Below are positions 1-7,917 of a stretch of DNA of 22,733 nt, piece after piece (position 1 is the first letter of the stretch; each line of letters starts with the position of its first letter). The notes below the pieces were generated by a model. That model searched no databases. It worked only from the letters and a program-made list of their open reading frames with translations, and was not told the DNA's origin. Made by a program: the position numbers and the translations under genes. The DNA comes from CAKSQF01 sp051868045 (GTDB taxonomy: Bacteria; Bacillota; Clostridia; Oscillospirales; CAG-272). The stretch spans positions 1-22,733 of the forward strand of contig JBJDZN010000057.1 of the NCBI GenBank assembly GCA_051868045.1, read 5' to 3'.

Positions 1-751
1 AGGTGTAGGGATAGATGCCGTAATCAATGTCGCGAAGGGCACCGAGCTGTGCCTCAAACATGATGTTCTTGCCCTCGTTTGCCGCCTTATCCAGATAGCT
101 GCAGACGTCGCAGATATAGGGCTTGATTCTCTCGCCGTACTTCTCAAGCCAAGCCAGCATGGACTCATAGGTGATGTCCTCAAACAGTCTCTTGCCGTTC
201 TCGTCCACGATTTCATCGTAGTGATAGACGCCTCTGAGGGTCAGATCCTTCCAGGTTACGATGTCGGCAAGGCGTTCCTTCAGATAGGCGGGATGGAGAA
301 GGTCAGCCATGCGGATTGCCTTCTTCATGTATTTGTCTCCGTAGATCGGGGCAATGCCACGGTTGGTGGAGCCAAACTTCTTGTCCTTCAGACGGTGCTC
401 TTCCAGCTTGTCCTGATAGACATCGTAGGGCATACAGATAACCGCCTTGTCCGAAATCTTCAGATTTTCGGGCGAGATGGCAACACCTGCGGCACGGAGT
501 CTGTCGATTTCACCGCACAGATGCTCAATGTCGATAACCATGCCGCCGCCCATCACATTGACAACCTCGGGACGGAGAATACCGGAGGGCAGGAGATTCA
601 GAATAAATTTGCCGAGATGATTGACAACGGTATGCCCCGCATTGTTTCCGCCCTGATAACGGCAGACAATATCCATGTCGGCGGAAAGAAGATCGACCAT
701 ACGTCCTTTTCCTTCATCGCCCCAGTTGATTCCAACGATCGCAGTTAACAT
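1..751 (-). CDS. purA: Adenylosuccinate synthetase, N-terminal part (cut by left edge)
   Basis: PurA joins IMP and aspartate using GTP to give adenylosuccinate, the first committed step to AMP, in the cytosol. The minus strand translates from ATG 751-749 as MLTAIVGINWGDEGKG, carrying the GDEGKG phosphate loop with the catalytic Asp. NAGHTV follows with the catalytic His, then LLPSGIL and GGGMVID. About 250 of the roughly 425 residues usual for the family are visible and the 3' end lies outside the window. A good ribosome-binding site (GGAGG, complement of 759-763) precedes the start. The segment around residues 130-140 reads GSTNRGIAPIYGDKY where classical PurA has GTTGRGIGPAY, and later EAQLGALRDID where classical PurA has QGT.LDID, so this belongs to a divergent PurA branch. 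It is transcribed divergently from nusB. The family call is secure. Confidence 0.93.
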   Translation of the reverse strand, partial: MLTAIVGINWGDEGKGRMVDLLSADMDIVCRYQGGNNAGHTVVNHLGKFILNLLPSGILRPEVVNVMGGGMVIDIEHLCGEIDRLRAAGVAISPENLKISDKAVICMPYDVYQDKLEEHRLKDKKFGSTNRGIAPIYGDKYMKKAIRMADLLHPAYLKERLADIVTWKDLTLRGVYHYDEIVDENGKRLFEDITYESMLAWLEKYGERIKPYICDVCSYLDKAANEGKNIMFEAQLGALRDIDYGIYPYT

Positions 752-791
752 TACAAACCTCCAAGTTCGTGTTCGTTATTCATACCTTGTC

Positions 792-820
792 ATTATACAA
801 CACTTTCCAAAAAAAAGCAA
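792..820 (-). promoter_or_regulatory. Candidate purA promoter
   Basis: On the minus strand a consensus -10 TATAAT (797-792) lies 17 nt downstream of TTGCTT (820-815), a partial match to TTGACA. The -10 ends about 40 nt before the purA start codon. The -10 match is perfect; the -35 is moderate. Confidence 0.55.
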
Positions 821-940
821 TGATTTTCAGAAAAAATTATCCTGACGAAAATTAAGTCTGGAAGTCCCGTGAATTTATGCAAAGTGGATAAAGGGGTGTG
901 GAGAAAAAATGAAAAATTCCAAAGAAGTTCGGCGGAAATC

Positions 941-969
941 TTGACAATTGGAAGAATCTCATGTATAAT
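941..969 (+). promoter_or_regulatory. Consensus sigma-A promoter for the nusB operon
   Basis: TTGACA at 941-946 and TATAAT at 964-969 are separated by exactly 17 nt, a perfect vegetative promoter. Transcription should start near 976, giving a leader of about 93 nt before nusB. It is the only strong promoter I can see before the 14.5 kb gene run that follows. Confidence 0.88.
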
Positions 970-1032
970 ATAAAAGTATAGTTATGCAGTGAGATTTGAA
1001 AATCCACGGTGTTTGAAGAATAATGACAGTAC

Positions 1033-1056
1033 CCTGACCGGGATAAGTCGGTCGGG
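1033..1056 (+). promoter_or_regulatory. Stem-loop in the nusB leader, next to the ribosome-binding site
   Basis: CCTGACCG (1033-1040) pairs with CGGTCGGG (1049-1056) as an 8 bp GC-rich stem with one G-U pair and an 8 nt loop. The strong AGGAGG site (1058-1063) begins two bases after the stem and the ATG is at 1069. There is no U-tract, so it is not a terminator; it may stabilise the 5' end or tune initiation. Confidence 0.45.
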
Positions 1057-1068
1057 CAGGAGGTTTAT

Positions 1069-1494
1069 ATGACCAGACGGGAAGAGAGGGAGTCGCTTTT
1101 TGCACTCCTGTTTGAAATGTCCTTTTCTGAAAAGACGGCGGCTGAGGACGTTCTCGAAATTGAGAAGCAGGAGCGGGAATTTTCCGCCTCCTATATCGTT
1201 GACGGGTATCACGGGGTCCTTTCGCATCTGGACGAAATTGATGCCATGATCTCGGAAAATGCCACCGGTTGGAAGATCGGCAGACTTTCTAAGGTTACGC
1301 TGGCAATCCTGCGGCTGGGCATCTATGAAATGGTATACGGCTCCATTCCCTTCAGCGTTGCCATCAACGAAGAGGTTGAGCTTGCCAAAAAGTACGATTA
1401 TGAGAAGGCTCCTTCCTTTATCAACGGCATTCTGAACAAGGTTGCCGAACAGCAGGGTCTCAAAAAGGGCAAGGGTGAAAAGAATCCCGTATGA
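1069..1494 (+). CDS. nusB: Transcription antitermination factor NusB
   Basis: NusB binds boxA RNA together with NusE (ribosomal protein S10) and promotes antitermination on rRNA operons. The 141-residue length fits the all-helical family. Typical blocks are visible: TRREERESLFALLFEM at the N-terminus, GWKIGRLSKVTLAILRLGIYEM at about residues 67-89 written here in part (key residues W68, R72, L78, R82, E87), VAINEEVELAKKY at about 97-109 and FINGILNKVAEQ near 117-128. The ATG at 1069 follows AGGAGG by 5 nt. It is the first gene of the run, downstream of a perfect promoter, and its stop overlaps the next start by 4 nt (ATGA), so the two are probably translationally coupled. The call is secure. 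Confidence 0.95.
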   Translation: MTRREERESLFALLFEMSFSEKTAAEDVLEIEKQEREFSASYIVDGYHGVLSHLDEIDAMISENATGWKIGRLSKVTLAILRLGIYEMVYGSIPFSVAINEEVELAKKYDYEKAPSFINGILNKVAEQQGLKKGKGEKNPV

Positions 1495-2429
1495 GCATAC
1501 TGACGCTGGGCATTGATACCAGTAATTATACCACCTCAGCCGCCCTGTGCAGGGACGGTCAGATTATCGGGAACTACAAGCTGCCCGTCACCGTAAAGGA
1601 CGGAGAACGGGGAATCCGTCAGTCGGATGCCGTTTTCTCTCATGTGAAAAATCTGCCTGCGCTGATGGAAAAGGTCGGAAAACGGGAGCTTGACGGAGTT
1701 GGGGTATCCTCCCGTCCCAGAGCGGTAGACGGCTCCTACATGCCCTGCTTTCTTGCCGGAGTGACGGTGGCAACTGCCATTTCCGAAATCGGCGGCATTC
1801 CGCTTTGCTCCTTTTCTCATCAGCAGGGACATCTGATGGCGGCACTCTATTCGGCAGGAGTTCCCGAACTCTGGGATGAGCGTTTTCTCGCCTTTCATGT
1901 GTCGGGCGGTACCACCGAAATGCTGATTTTTGATCATGGAAAGATCGAGAAGATCGGCGGAACCGTTGATCTCAATGCCGGACAGGCTATTGACCGGATC
2001 GGAGTTCTGCTCGGTCTGAAATTCCCCTGCGGGCGGGAGCTTGAGCAGATTTCCGCCGATTTTTCCGCCGTGAACTGTTACTCCCATGTGAGAGGGCTGG
2101 AGTGCAATCTGTCAGGGCTTGAGAACAAGGCGGCAGAGTTGATGGCATCGGGCGCAGATCGTTCGATCGTCGCCGCTTTTACGCTGAAGAGCATCCTTCG
2201 GACGCTGGACAGGCTGACCGAAAATGCAAAGAAGGCTTACGGTGATCTGCCGGTCCTGTTTGCCGGCGGGGTCATGAGCAATCGCCTTATCCGCAGGGAG
2301 CTGGAACGAAAGTACCATGCCTGTTTTGCCGAGCCTGAGTTTTCCTGCGACAATGCCGCAGGTGTCGCTCTGCTTTGTTATCGACAGATCACCGATAATC
2401 GGAAAGGAGTCAACGAAAATGCCCTCTGA
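1491..2429 (+). CDS. TsaD/Kae1-like (peptidase M22 family) protein, divergent paralogue
   Basis: This 312-residue protein belongs to the TsaD/Kae1 ASKHA fold, whose canonical member makes the t6A modification of tRNA with TsaB and TsaE. Visible features are the N-terminal GIDTSNYTT (7-15), the metal-binding H-x3-H in HQQGH (110-114), SGGTTEML (138-145), an NAGQAIDRIGVLLGL block (162-176), GGVMSNRLIRREL (259-271) and CDNAAGVAL (286-294) with the third metal ligand Asp287. It differs from canonical TsaD: the CDET/CDDT motif reads SNYTT, GPG reads SRPR (74-77), and it is about 25 residues shorter. It overlaps nusB by 4 nt and xseA by 11 nt, so it is embedded in the operon. Metal binding looks kept, but the substrate site is altered, so I do not assign tsaD. 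Its true function is unknown to me. Confidence 0.82.
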   Translation: MSILTLGIDTSNYTTSAALCRDGQIIGNYKLPVTVKDGERGIRQSDAVFSHVKNLPALMEKVGKRELDGVGVSSRPRAVDGSYMPCFLAGVTVATAISEIGGIPLCSFSHQQGHLMAALYSAGVPELWDERFLAFHVSGGTTEMLIFDHGKIEKIGGTVDLNAGQAIDRIGVLLGLKFPCGRELEQISADFSAVNCYSHVRGLECNLSGLENKAAELMASGADRSIVAAFTLKSILRTLDRLTENAKKAYGDLPVLFAGGVMSNRLIRRELERKYHACFAEPEFSCDNAAGVALLCYRQITDNRKGVNENAL

Positions 2430-3651
2430 ACGCCTGACTCTGACAGTCACTCAGTTAAACGAGTATGTCAAGGGGCTGATCGACAAAAATGAAATTCTTT
2501 CCAATATCTATATCAAAGGCGAGATTTCCAACTTTACCCATCATCGGACCGGTCATCTCTATTTTACCCTGAAGGATGAGTCCTCCAAACTCTCCGCAGT
2601 TATGTTTGCCTCTGCGGCGGGCAAACTGACGTTTGCCCCAGAGAACGGTATGAAGGTCATCGCCCACGGCAGAATTTCCGCTTTTGTCCGTGACGGAAAT
2701 TACCAGATTTACGTCTCCTCCATGGAGCCGGACGGAATCGGCGCACTGGCACTGGCATACGATCAGTTGAAAAAGAAGCTTTCTGCGGAAGGACTGTTTG
2801 ATCCGTCCCGGAAAAAGCCGCTGCCGAAAATCCCCACACGGGTGGGGATTATCACCTCACCGACAGGGGCGGCAGTCAGGGATATTATCAATATCACCTC
2901 CCGTCGCTTTCCCTATGCGAGGCTGTATCTCTTTCCTGCACAGGTGCAGGGAGATGAGGCGGCACCGCAGCTCATGGAAGGAGTTCGCTATTTCAACCGG
3001 ACCATGAGCGTTGATGTGATTATCATCGGACGTGGCGGCGGTTCCATTGAGGATCTGTGGGCGTTCAATAATGAAGAACTTGCCCGCACTGTTGCAGCAT
3101 CGAAGATTCCCACCATTTCTGCGGTGGGACATGAGATCGACTTTACCATCTGTGACTTTGTCGCCGATATGAGGGCACCGACCCCTTCTGCCGCCGCAGA
3201 ACTGGCAGTTCCCGATACCGTCGATCTGATGCGCAAAATCAACAATATCACTACCCATATGCAGCTTCTGCTGTCCAAACGGCTTTCTGTCTATCAAGAG
3301 AGCGTTAAGCGGTGCGAAAATGCACGGGTTCTTCAGAATCCGCAGGTTTTACTGGATGATCGTCGGATGCTGCTGCTTGCCGACACCACGAGACTGGAAA
3401 AGGTCATGAAGCTGTCCCTGTCCGAAAAAAGGGAACAGTTCACCAGGCGGGCGGCAAAGCTGGAGGCGTTGAACCCTATGTCCGTTCTTCTGCGGGGATA
3501 CAGTGCCGTCTTTGACGAAAAGGGAAATCTGATCAAGAGCGTCTCGGATGTGGAGGTTGGCGATCGGTTCAGCCTCAGGATGGCAGACGGAGACGTCATC
3601 GGCAAGGTCATTGATAAGGAGAAAAAGAATTATGGAAAACAACCCGAATAA
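2419..3651 (+). CDS. xseA: Exodeoxyribonuclease VII large subunit
   Basis: XseA is the catalytic large subunit of exonuclease VII, which degrades single-stranded DNA to oligonucleotides in repair. I chose ATG 2419, giving MPSERLTLTVTQLNEYVK and 410 residues; it follows AAAGGAG (2403-2409). An upstream in-frame ATG at 2317 would add 34 residues that do not resemble the family. An N-terminal OB-fold domain occupies about residues 5-100 (GEISNFTHHRTGHLYFTLKD). The catalytic domain carries VGIITSPTGAAVRDI, the hallmark GRGGGS (204-209) and GHEIDFTICD (237-246), then APTPSAAAELA. The C-terminal half is helical and probably coiled coil, ending with the conserved NPMSVLLRGYS-like block. It overlaps the TsaD-like gene by 11 nt and xseB by 20 nt. 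Confidence 0.96.
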   Translation: MPSERLTLTVTQLNEYVKGLIDKNEILSNIYIKGEISNFTHHRTGHLYFTLKDESSKLSAVMFASAAGKLTFAPENGMKVIAHGRISAFVRDGNYQIYVSSMEPDGIGALALAYDQLKKKLSAEGLFDPSRKKPLPKIPTRVGIITSPTGAAVRDIINITSRRFPYARLYLFPAQVQGDEAAPQLMEGVRYFNRTMSVDVIIIGRGGGSIEDLWAFNNEELARTVAASKIPTISAVGHEIDFTICDFVADMRAPTPSAAAELAVPDTVDLMRKINNITTHMQLLLSKRLSVYQESVKRCENARVLQNPQVLLDDRRMLLLADTTRLEKVMKLSLSEKREQFTRRAAKLEALNPMSVLLRGYSAVFDEKGNLIKSVSDVEVGDRFSLRMADGDVIGKVIDKEKKNYGKQPE

Positions 3652-3877
3652 AGAACCCAATTTTGAAGAAGCCCTTGCTCGGCTTGAGCAGATCGTCCGT
3701 GCGCTGGAGAGCGGAAGTGCGCCTCTGGACGAATCCCTGTCCCTGTTTGAAGAAGGTGTGGGACTGGTCAGACTCTGCAACAGTAAGCTGGCAGATGCCG
3801 AACAAAAGATCAAGATTCTGGTGACCACCGATCAGGGAATCGAAGAGCGGGATTTTCAGAAATCCGATCAGAAATAA
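3632..3877 (+). CDS. xseB: Exodeoxyribonuclease VII small subunit
   Basis: XseB is the small helical subunit that binds the XseA coiled-coil stalk in exonuclease VII. From ATG 3632 it is 81 residues, usual for the family. The core is NFEEALARLEQIVRALESG, then L-DESLSLFEEGVGLVRLC and LADAEQKI, the expected two-helix hairpin. The ATG is preceded by AAGGAG (3616-3621). A longer frame opening at 3548 lies inside xseA and is not used. It overlaps the 3' end of xseA by 20 nt, which suggests coupled production of the two subunits. Confidence 0.94.
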   Translation: MENNPNKEPNFEEALARLEQIVRALESGSAPLDESLSLFEEGVGLVRLCNSKLADAEQKIKILVTTDQGIEERDFQKSDQK

Positions 3878-3901
3878 GTCAAGTTTGGAAAAAGATGAAA
3901 G

Positions 3902-4804
3902 ATGAAAGATGAAAATGCCATGTCAACCATTGAAAATAAACTGAAAATCATTGCTGGACTGATCTCAGGGAAGCTCCACGAGGCTCTTTCCAAGCGGGAT
4001 CCCGATTATGATAAGCTTCTTGAAGCGATGGATTACAGTACTTCTGCCGGCGGCAAGCGGATTCGTCCTTTTCTGGTGATTTCGGTCTCCGATATTTTCG
4101 GCGGGAACAGCAACGAGGCGATCCTGTACGCTACCGCATTGGAGATGATCCACACCTATTCCCTGATTCACGACGATCTGCCCTGCATGGACAACGACGA
4201 TCTCCGTCGGGGCAAGCCCACCTGTCATAAGGTGTTCGGCGAAGCAACCGCCATGCTGGCGGGAGATGCGCTCCTGACCTATGCCTTTGAGATTCTCGCA
4301 ACCAACAGCGAAATTCCTGCCGATCATCGGATCAAGGCAGTGGCTATTCTGTCGAAATACTCCGGTGTTTCCGGCATGATCGGCGGGCAGCAGATGGACC
4401 TTTCGGGCGAGGGGCAGTCCATTTCCTATGAGACCATGACCAAGATGCACAGCCTGAAAACCGGCGCACTGATCAAGGCAGCCTGTGAATTGGGAGCCCT
4501 GTCCGCATCGGTTGATGATGAGAAGACACTTGCCGATCTGGATTGCTATGCTGAAGGAATCGGTCGGGTGTTCCAACTGGTGGATGATCTGCTGGATGAA
4601 TCTGCAACCGTCGAGGAACTGGGCAAGCCCATTCATTCGGACGTGAAGAATCAGAAAACCACCTATCTGACCTTTATGCCTGCTGAGATCGCAAAAGGTC
4701 TTGCCGATGTGATTACCGAGAAGGCGGTTGAGGCAATTGCTCCTTATGATAAGAAGGGAATTCTCACAGAATTTGCCAAATACCTGCAAAATCGTTCAAA
4801 ATAA
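3902..4804 (+). CDS. ispA: Polyprenyl (farnesyl/geranylgeranyl) diphosphate synthase
   Basis: Short-chain prenyltransferase that condenses isopentenyl diphosphate with allylic diphosphates to give C15 or C20 precursors for undecaprenyl phosphate and quinones. The 300-residue product has both aspartate-rich motifs: DDLPCMD (91-97, first) and DDLLD (228-232, second). GGKRIRP lies upstream of the first, and GGQQMDL and KTGALI between them, all typical of IspA. Product chain length cannot be fixed by eye. The start is uncertain: ATG 3902 and ATG 3920 are both possible and neither has a strong ribosome-binding site. The stop is 10 nt before tlyA. In many Clostridia dxs follows ispA; here it does not. 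Confidence 0.93.
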   Translation: MKDENAMSTIENKLKIIAGLISGKLHEALSKRDPDYDKLLEAMDYSTSAGGKRIRPFLVISVSDIFGGNSNEAILYATALEMIHTYSLIHDDLPCMDNDDLRRGKPTCHKVFGEATAMLAGDALLTYAFEILATNSEIPADHRIKAVAILSKYSGVSGMIGGQQMDLSGEGQSISYETMTKMHSLKTGALIKAACELGALSASVDDEKTLADLDCYAEGIGRVFQLVDDLLDESATVEELGKPIHSDVKNQKTTYLTFMPAEIAKGLADVITEKAVEAIAPYDKKGILTEFAKYLQNRSK

Positions 4805-4814
4805 GGAGACCTCC

Positions 4815-5606
4815 ATGAGAATCGACAAATATCTTGCTGAAAAGGGATTTGCCGAAAGCCGTCAGAAGGCGAAAGGGCTGATCGCAGGCGGATTTGTCCT
4901 TTTGAACGGCAAAGTTGTCACTAAGGACAGTATTGAAGTCGGCGACTCGGATGAAATTGAGATCACGGGAACCGATCTGCCCTATGTCAGCCGTGGGGGA
5001 CTGAAGCTGGAGGGGGCAAAAAAAGCCTTCGGGCTTGATTTTGCCCATAAGATTGCCTGCGACGTCGGTGCCTCCACCGGGGGATTTACCGATGTTCTGC
5101 TCCGAGGCGGCGCAGATCGGGTGTATGCCATCGACTGCGGGCGGGGACAGCTTCACAAAAGTCTTCTGGCTGACCCCAGGGTGGTTAATTTGGAATCCCT
5201 CAACATCCGGGATCTGACCCCGCAAACCCTCGGAGAAAAGTGCGATCTTGCGGTCAGTGATCTTTCCTTTATTTCCCAGACCTATCTTTATCCCGTTCTG
5301 CCCTTGATTTTAAAGGAGGGCGGAGAACTGGTCAGCCTGATCAAGCCCCAGTTTGAGGCAGGCAAGGGAAAAGTGGGAAAGGGCGGCATTGTCAAGGACC
5401 CGAAAATCCACAGGGAAGTGATCAAGGGGCTGATCAAGGCTGCCGCTGAATGTGAACTGTACATCCGGGATCTTGCTCCCTCTCCCATCAGGGGCGGAGA
5501 CGGAAATACCGAGTTTTTGGCATATTTCAGTTACAAAGTGCCGTTTTCCTTCGATAACAGGAAGATTGAAACCTGCATACAAGCCGAAGCACCGGATAAT
5601 CGGTAA
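4815..5606 (+). CDS. tlyA: TlyA family rRNA (cytidine-2'-O)-methyltransferase
   Basis: TlyA-type enzymes transfer a methyl group from S-adenosylmethionine to cytidine 2'-OH in 16S and/or 23S rRNA. I chose ATG 4815, which follows AAGGAG (4803-4808) and gives MRIDKYLAEKGFAESRQKAK, the expected start of an S4 RNA-binding domain (about residues 1-60). The FtsJ-like Rossmann domain follows, with SRGGLKL (59-65), the S-adenosylmethionine loop DVGASTGGFTD (83-93), DLAVSDLSFIS and LIKPQFEAGKGKVGKGG, and GNTEFLAYF near the end. The Lys, Asp, Lys and Glu residues expected for 2'-O-methyl transfer are present. The 263-residue length is normal. Whether it modifies one or both rRNAs cannot be told from sequence. 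Confidence 0.93.
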   Translation: MRIDKYLAEKGFAESRQKAKGLIAGGFVLLNGKVVTKDSIEVGDSDEIEITGTDLPYVSRGGLKLEGAKKAFGLDFAHKIACDVGASTGGFTDVLLRGGADRVYAIDCGRGQLHKSLLADPRVVNLESLNIRDLTPQTLGEKCDLAVSDLSFISQTYLYPVLPLILKEGGELVSLIKPQFEAGKGKVGKGGIVKDPKIHREVIKGLIKAAAECELYIRDLAPSPIRGGDGNTEFLAYFSYKVPFSFDNRKIETCIQAEAPDNR

Positions 5607-5651
5607 TTAACGGATGGCAATAACCAGATTTGGAAAGGGATAGACAGACCG

Positions 5652-6104
5652 ATGAAGAACAAACGACAGGAAAAAATCATTGAAATTATCTCCTCAAAGG
5701 ACATCGAAACCCAGGAGGCACTTCTGGATGAACTGCGCAAGGACGGTTTTGAAGTCACTCAGGCTACGGTGTCCCGTGATATTCGGGAACTTCAGCTGAT
5801 CAAGGTTGCCTGTGAGGATGGCTACAAGTATGCTGCCATGGACGGAGAGGACAACAAGCAAAGTGCCAAATATACCAGCATTATGCAGGAAACGGTGGTT
5901 TCTGTTGCCAATGCCAACAATATGATTGTTCTCAAAACCTATTCCGGAATGGCGCAGGCTGCCGCCGCCGCAATTGATGCGCTGCTGGGGGATGCCCTGC
6001 TTGGCTGCATAGCGGGAGATGATACCATCTTCGCCGTCGCCCATTCGGGCAGTGATGCCCTTGCCATTGTCAAACAGATCAAGGATCGGCTGAAACTTGC
6101 CTGA
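5652..6104 (+). CDS. argR: Arginine repressor ArgR/AhrC
   Basis: ArgR is an arginine-sensing hexameric repressor/activator of arginine metabolism genes. The 150-residue length is standard. The N-terminal winged helix-turn-helix spans about residues 1-70, with TQATVSRDIREL (36-47) as the recognition part. The C-terminal oligomerisation and arginine-binding domain contains TYSGMAQAAAAAIDALLGDALLG partly visible at 97-118 (key residues G99, A103-A107, D109, D114), then GDDTIF (122-127), where the two Asp normally contact arginine. Only 47 nt separate it from tlyA, with a modest GGAAAGGG site before ATG 5652. It sits directly before recN as in many Firmicutes. The nadK gene often found between tlyA and argR is absent. 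Confidence 0.95.
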   Translation: MKNKRQEKIIEIISSKDIETQEALLDELRKDGFEVTQATVSRDIRELQLIKVACEDGYKYAAMDGEDNKQSAKYTSIMQETVVSVANANNMIVLKTYSGMAQAAAAAIDALLGDALLGCIAGDDTIFAVAHSGSDALAIVKQIKDRLKLA

Positions 6105-6127
6105 TCTGCGGGAAAGGAGGGGGAACG

Positions 6128-7870
6128 ATGCTTTCCTCCCTGCACATTGAAAATATAGCCGTCATCCGCTCATTGGACGTGGATTTTTCCGATGGATTTA
6201 CCGTTCTGACCGGTGAAACGGGTGCCGGAAAATCCATCATTATTGACTCTATCGGGCTGATTCTCGGCTCCCGCACCAGTAAGGAGCTGATCCGCTCCGG
6301 AGAGAATTTTGCCATGGTCAGTGCGCTGTTCACCGATCTGCCGGAGCGCACCGTGCAGGCTCTTTCCGAGCTTGGCGTAACCCCCGATGAGGACGGATGC
6401 CTGTATCTTCAGCGCACCATCTATCATGACGGCAGGTCCGCTACCAAACTGTGCGGACGTTCTATCCCCCTGTCGATGCAGCGGGAGGTCGGCAGTCTTC
6501 TGGTCAATATCCACGGTCAGCATGAGAATCAGGCACTGCTCAGTCAGAGCAACCACCTGGGGATCCTGGATCGGTACGGAAAGTGTCAGGAGCTTGCCGA
6601 TGCCTATCGGGCAGAATACCGGAAGATGAACGATGCCAAAAACAAGATGGAATCCATTCTTCGGGATGAGCGTGAAAAACAGCAGAGACTGGATATGCTC
6701 CGCTTTCAGATATCGGATATTGAGTCGGCAAAGCTCAAAAGCGGAGAAGAAGAGAATCTGACTGCCGAAAAGAAGCTGCTTCAGAATACCAAACTGCTGA
6801 CCAAGCAGGTTTCTACCATTTACCGGGCTTTGTACAAGAACGACAAGGGAATGTCGGCATGGCGGATGCTGGAAATTGCCAGAAAATCGCTGGAGGAACT
6901 GCTGGATGTCTTTCCCGAAGCGTCCGAATATTCGGATAAGCTCTATGATATGCAGTATGAACTGGCATCTATCGCCGAGGCGGCATCCGATCTGCTCCCA
7001 GGCGGCGGCGAGAATCCCGAAAAGCGGCTGTCCGAGATTGAGGATCGGCTGGATACCATTCGACGATTGGAACGCAAATACGGGAGCAGTATTGACGAGG
7101 TTCTTGCCTTTCTGGAGGGTGCCAAAAAGGAACAGGAGGAAATCCTCCTCTCCGATGAAAAGGCGAAGGAATACGGGGCTTTGTACGAAAAATACCGAGC
7201 CGATGCCACGGAACTTGCCCAAAAGCTGTCGGAAATCCGAAAAAATGCCGCCGCAGAGTTGTCCGAGCACATTTGCTCTGAGCTTGTCTATCTGGACATG
7301 AACAAGGTCGCCTTTGCCTGCAAGGTTGCCAGACGCGGACAGGATGGCGGGGAGGCATTGGGAAAGGACGGACTTGATGATGTGGAATTCCTGATTTCCA
7401 CCAATCCCGGTGAACCTCTGAAGCCTCTTGCCAAAATCGCTTCCGGAGGCGAACTTTCCCGAATCATGCTGGCGATCAAGTGCGTGCTGACCGATTGCGA
7501 GGGAATCCCCACCATCATTTTTGATGAGATCGACACCGGCGTGTCGGGCAAAACCTCCCAAAAGATCGGAATCAAGCTCCGTGAGCTTGCCAAGGGACCC
7601 CAAGTCTTCTGTATTACCCACTCAGCTCAGGTGGCGGCAAATGCCGATACCCATTTCAAAATCACCAAGGGCGAAGAAGACGGACGGTCGGTCACTCACC
7701 TGAACCGACTCAGCGAGACTCAGCGGGCTGAGGAACTGTCCCGTATCATGGGTGGTGTGGAAGAGTCAAAGGCAATCTACGAAAGCGCACTGGAAATGCT
7801 CCGCAATGCCAATAAGGGGATCGGATCGGAAAATTCCGACGCTGAAAAACAGAAAACAGAATGTAAATAA
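6128..7870 (+). CDS. recN: DNA repair protein RecN
   Basis: RecN is an SMC-like ATPase that acts early in recombinational repair of double-strand breaks. The 580-residue product has the expected order: an N-terminal ATPase half with Walker A GETGAGKS (29-36), a long central coiled-coil region (about 150-380) with NIHGQHENQALL before it, then the C-terminal half with the ABC signature SGGELSRIMLAIK (439-451) and Walker B TIIFDEIDTGVSG (462-474). ATG 6128 follows an excellent GGAAAGGAGGG site. It starts 23 nt after argR and ends 47 nt before tyrS with no terminator between. All catalytic motifs are intact. Confidence 0.97.
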   Translation: MLSSLHIENIAVIRSLDVDFSDGFTVLTGETGAGKSIIIDSIGLILGSRTSKELIRSGENFAMVSALFTDLPERTVQALSELGVTPDEDGCLYLQRTIYHDGRSATKLCGRSIPLSMQREVGSLLVNIHGQHENQALLSQSNHLGILDRYGKCQELADAYRAEYRKMNDAKNKMESILRDEREKQQRLDMLRFQISDIESAKLKSGEEENLTAEKKLLQNTKLLTKQVSTIYRALYKNDKGMSAWRMLEIARKSLEELLDVFPEASEYSDKLYDMQYELASIAEAASDLLPGGGENPEKRLSEIEDRLDTIRRLERKYGSSIDEVLAFLEGAKKEQEEILLSDEKAKEYGALYEKYRADATELAQKLSEIRKNAAAELSEHICSELVYLDMNKVAFACKVARRGQDGGEALGKDGLDDVEFLISTNPGEPLKPLAKIASGGELSRIMLAIKCVLTDCEGIPTIIFDEIDTGVSGKTSQKIGIKLRELAKGPQVFCITHSAQVAANADTHFKITKGEEDGRSVTHLNRLSETQRAEELSRIMGGVEESKAIYESALEMLRNANKGIGSENSDAEKQKTECK

Positions 7871-7917
7871 ACTTGAAACTCGATTTGAAAACAGGAAAAC
7901 AGGAGAGGAAAGAAACC

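Larger units (their letters stand above)
752..1068. other. Divergent intergenic region between purA and nusB
   Basis: This 317-base AT-rich spacer holds a purA promoter candidate on the minus strand, the perfect nusB promoter on the plus strand, and a stem-loop next to the nusB ribosome-binding site. I see no additional gene, purine riboswitch or repeat in it. Confidence 0.6.

Noticed and set aside
883..891. DnaA-box-like AGTGGATAA in the purA-nusB gap
   Set aside because: One mismatch to TGTGGATAA and no cluster of boxes or origin genes nearby.
2317..2418. N-terminal extension of xseA by 34 residues
   Set aside because: Lies inside the TsaD-like gene, unlike the family, whereas ATG 2419 has a good ribosome-binding site and a typical start.
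3965..4789. Minus-strand open frame of 274 codons opposite ispA
   Set aside because: Shadow of ispA; low-complexity translation without motifs.
6170..7621. Long open frame of 483 codons on the minus strand opposite recN
   Set aside because: Its translation has no recognisable family and lies fully opposite an intact recN with all motifs; it is a by-product of codon use.
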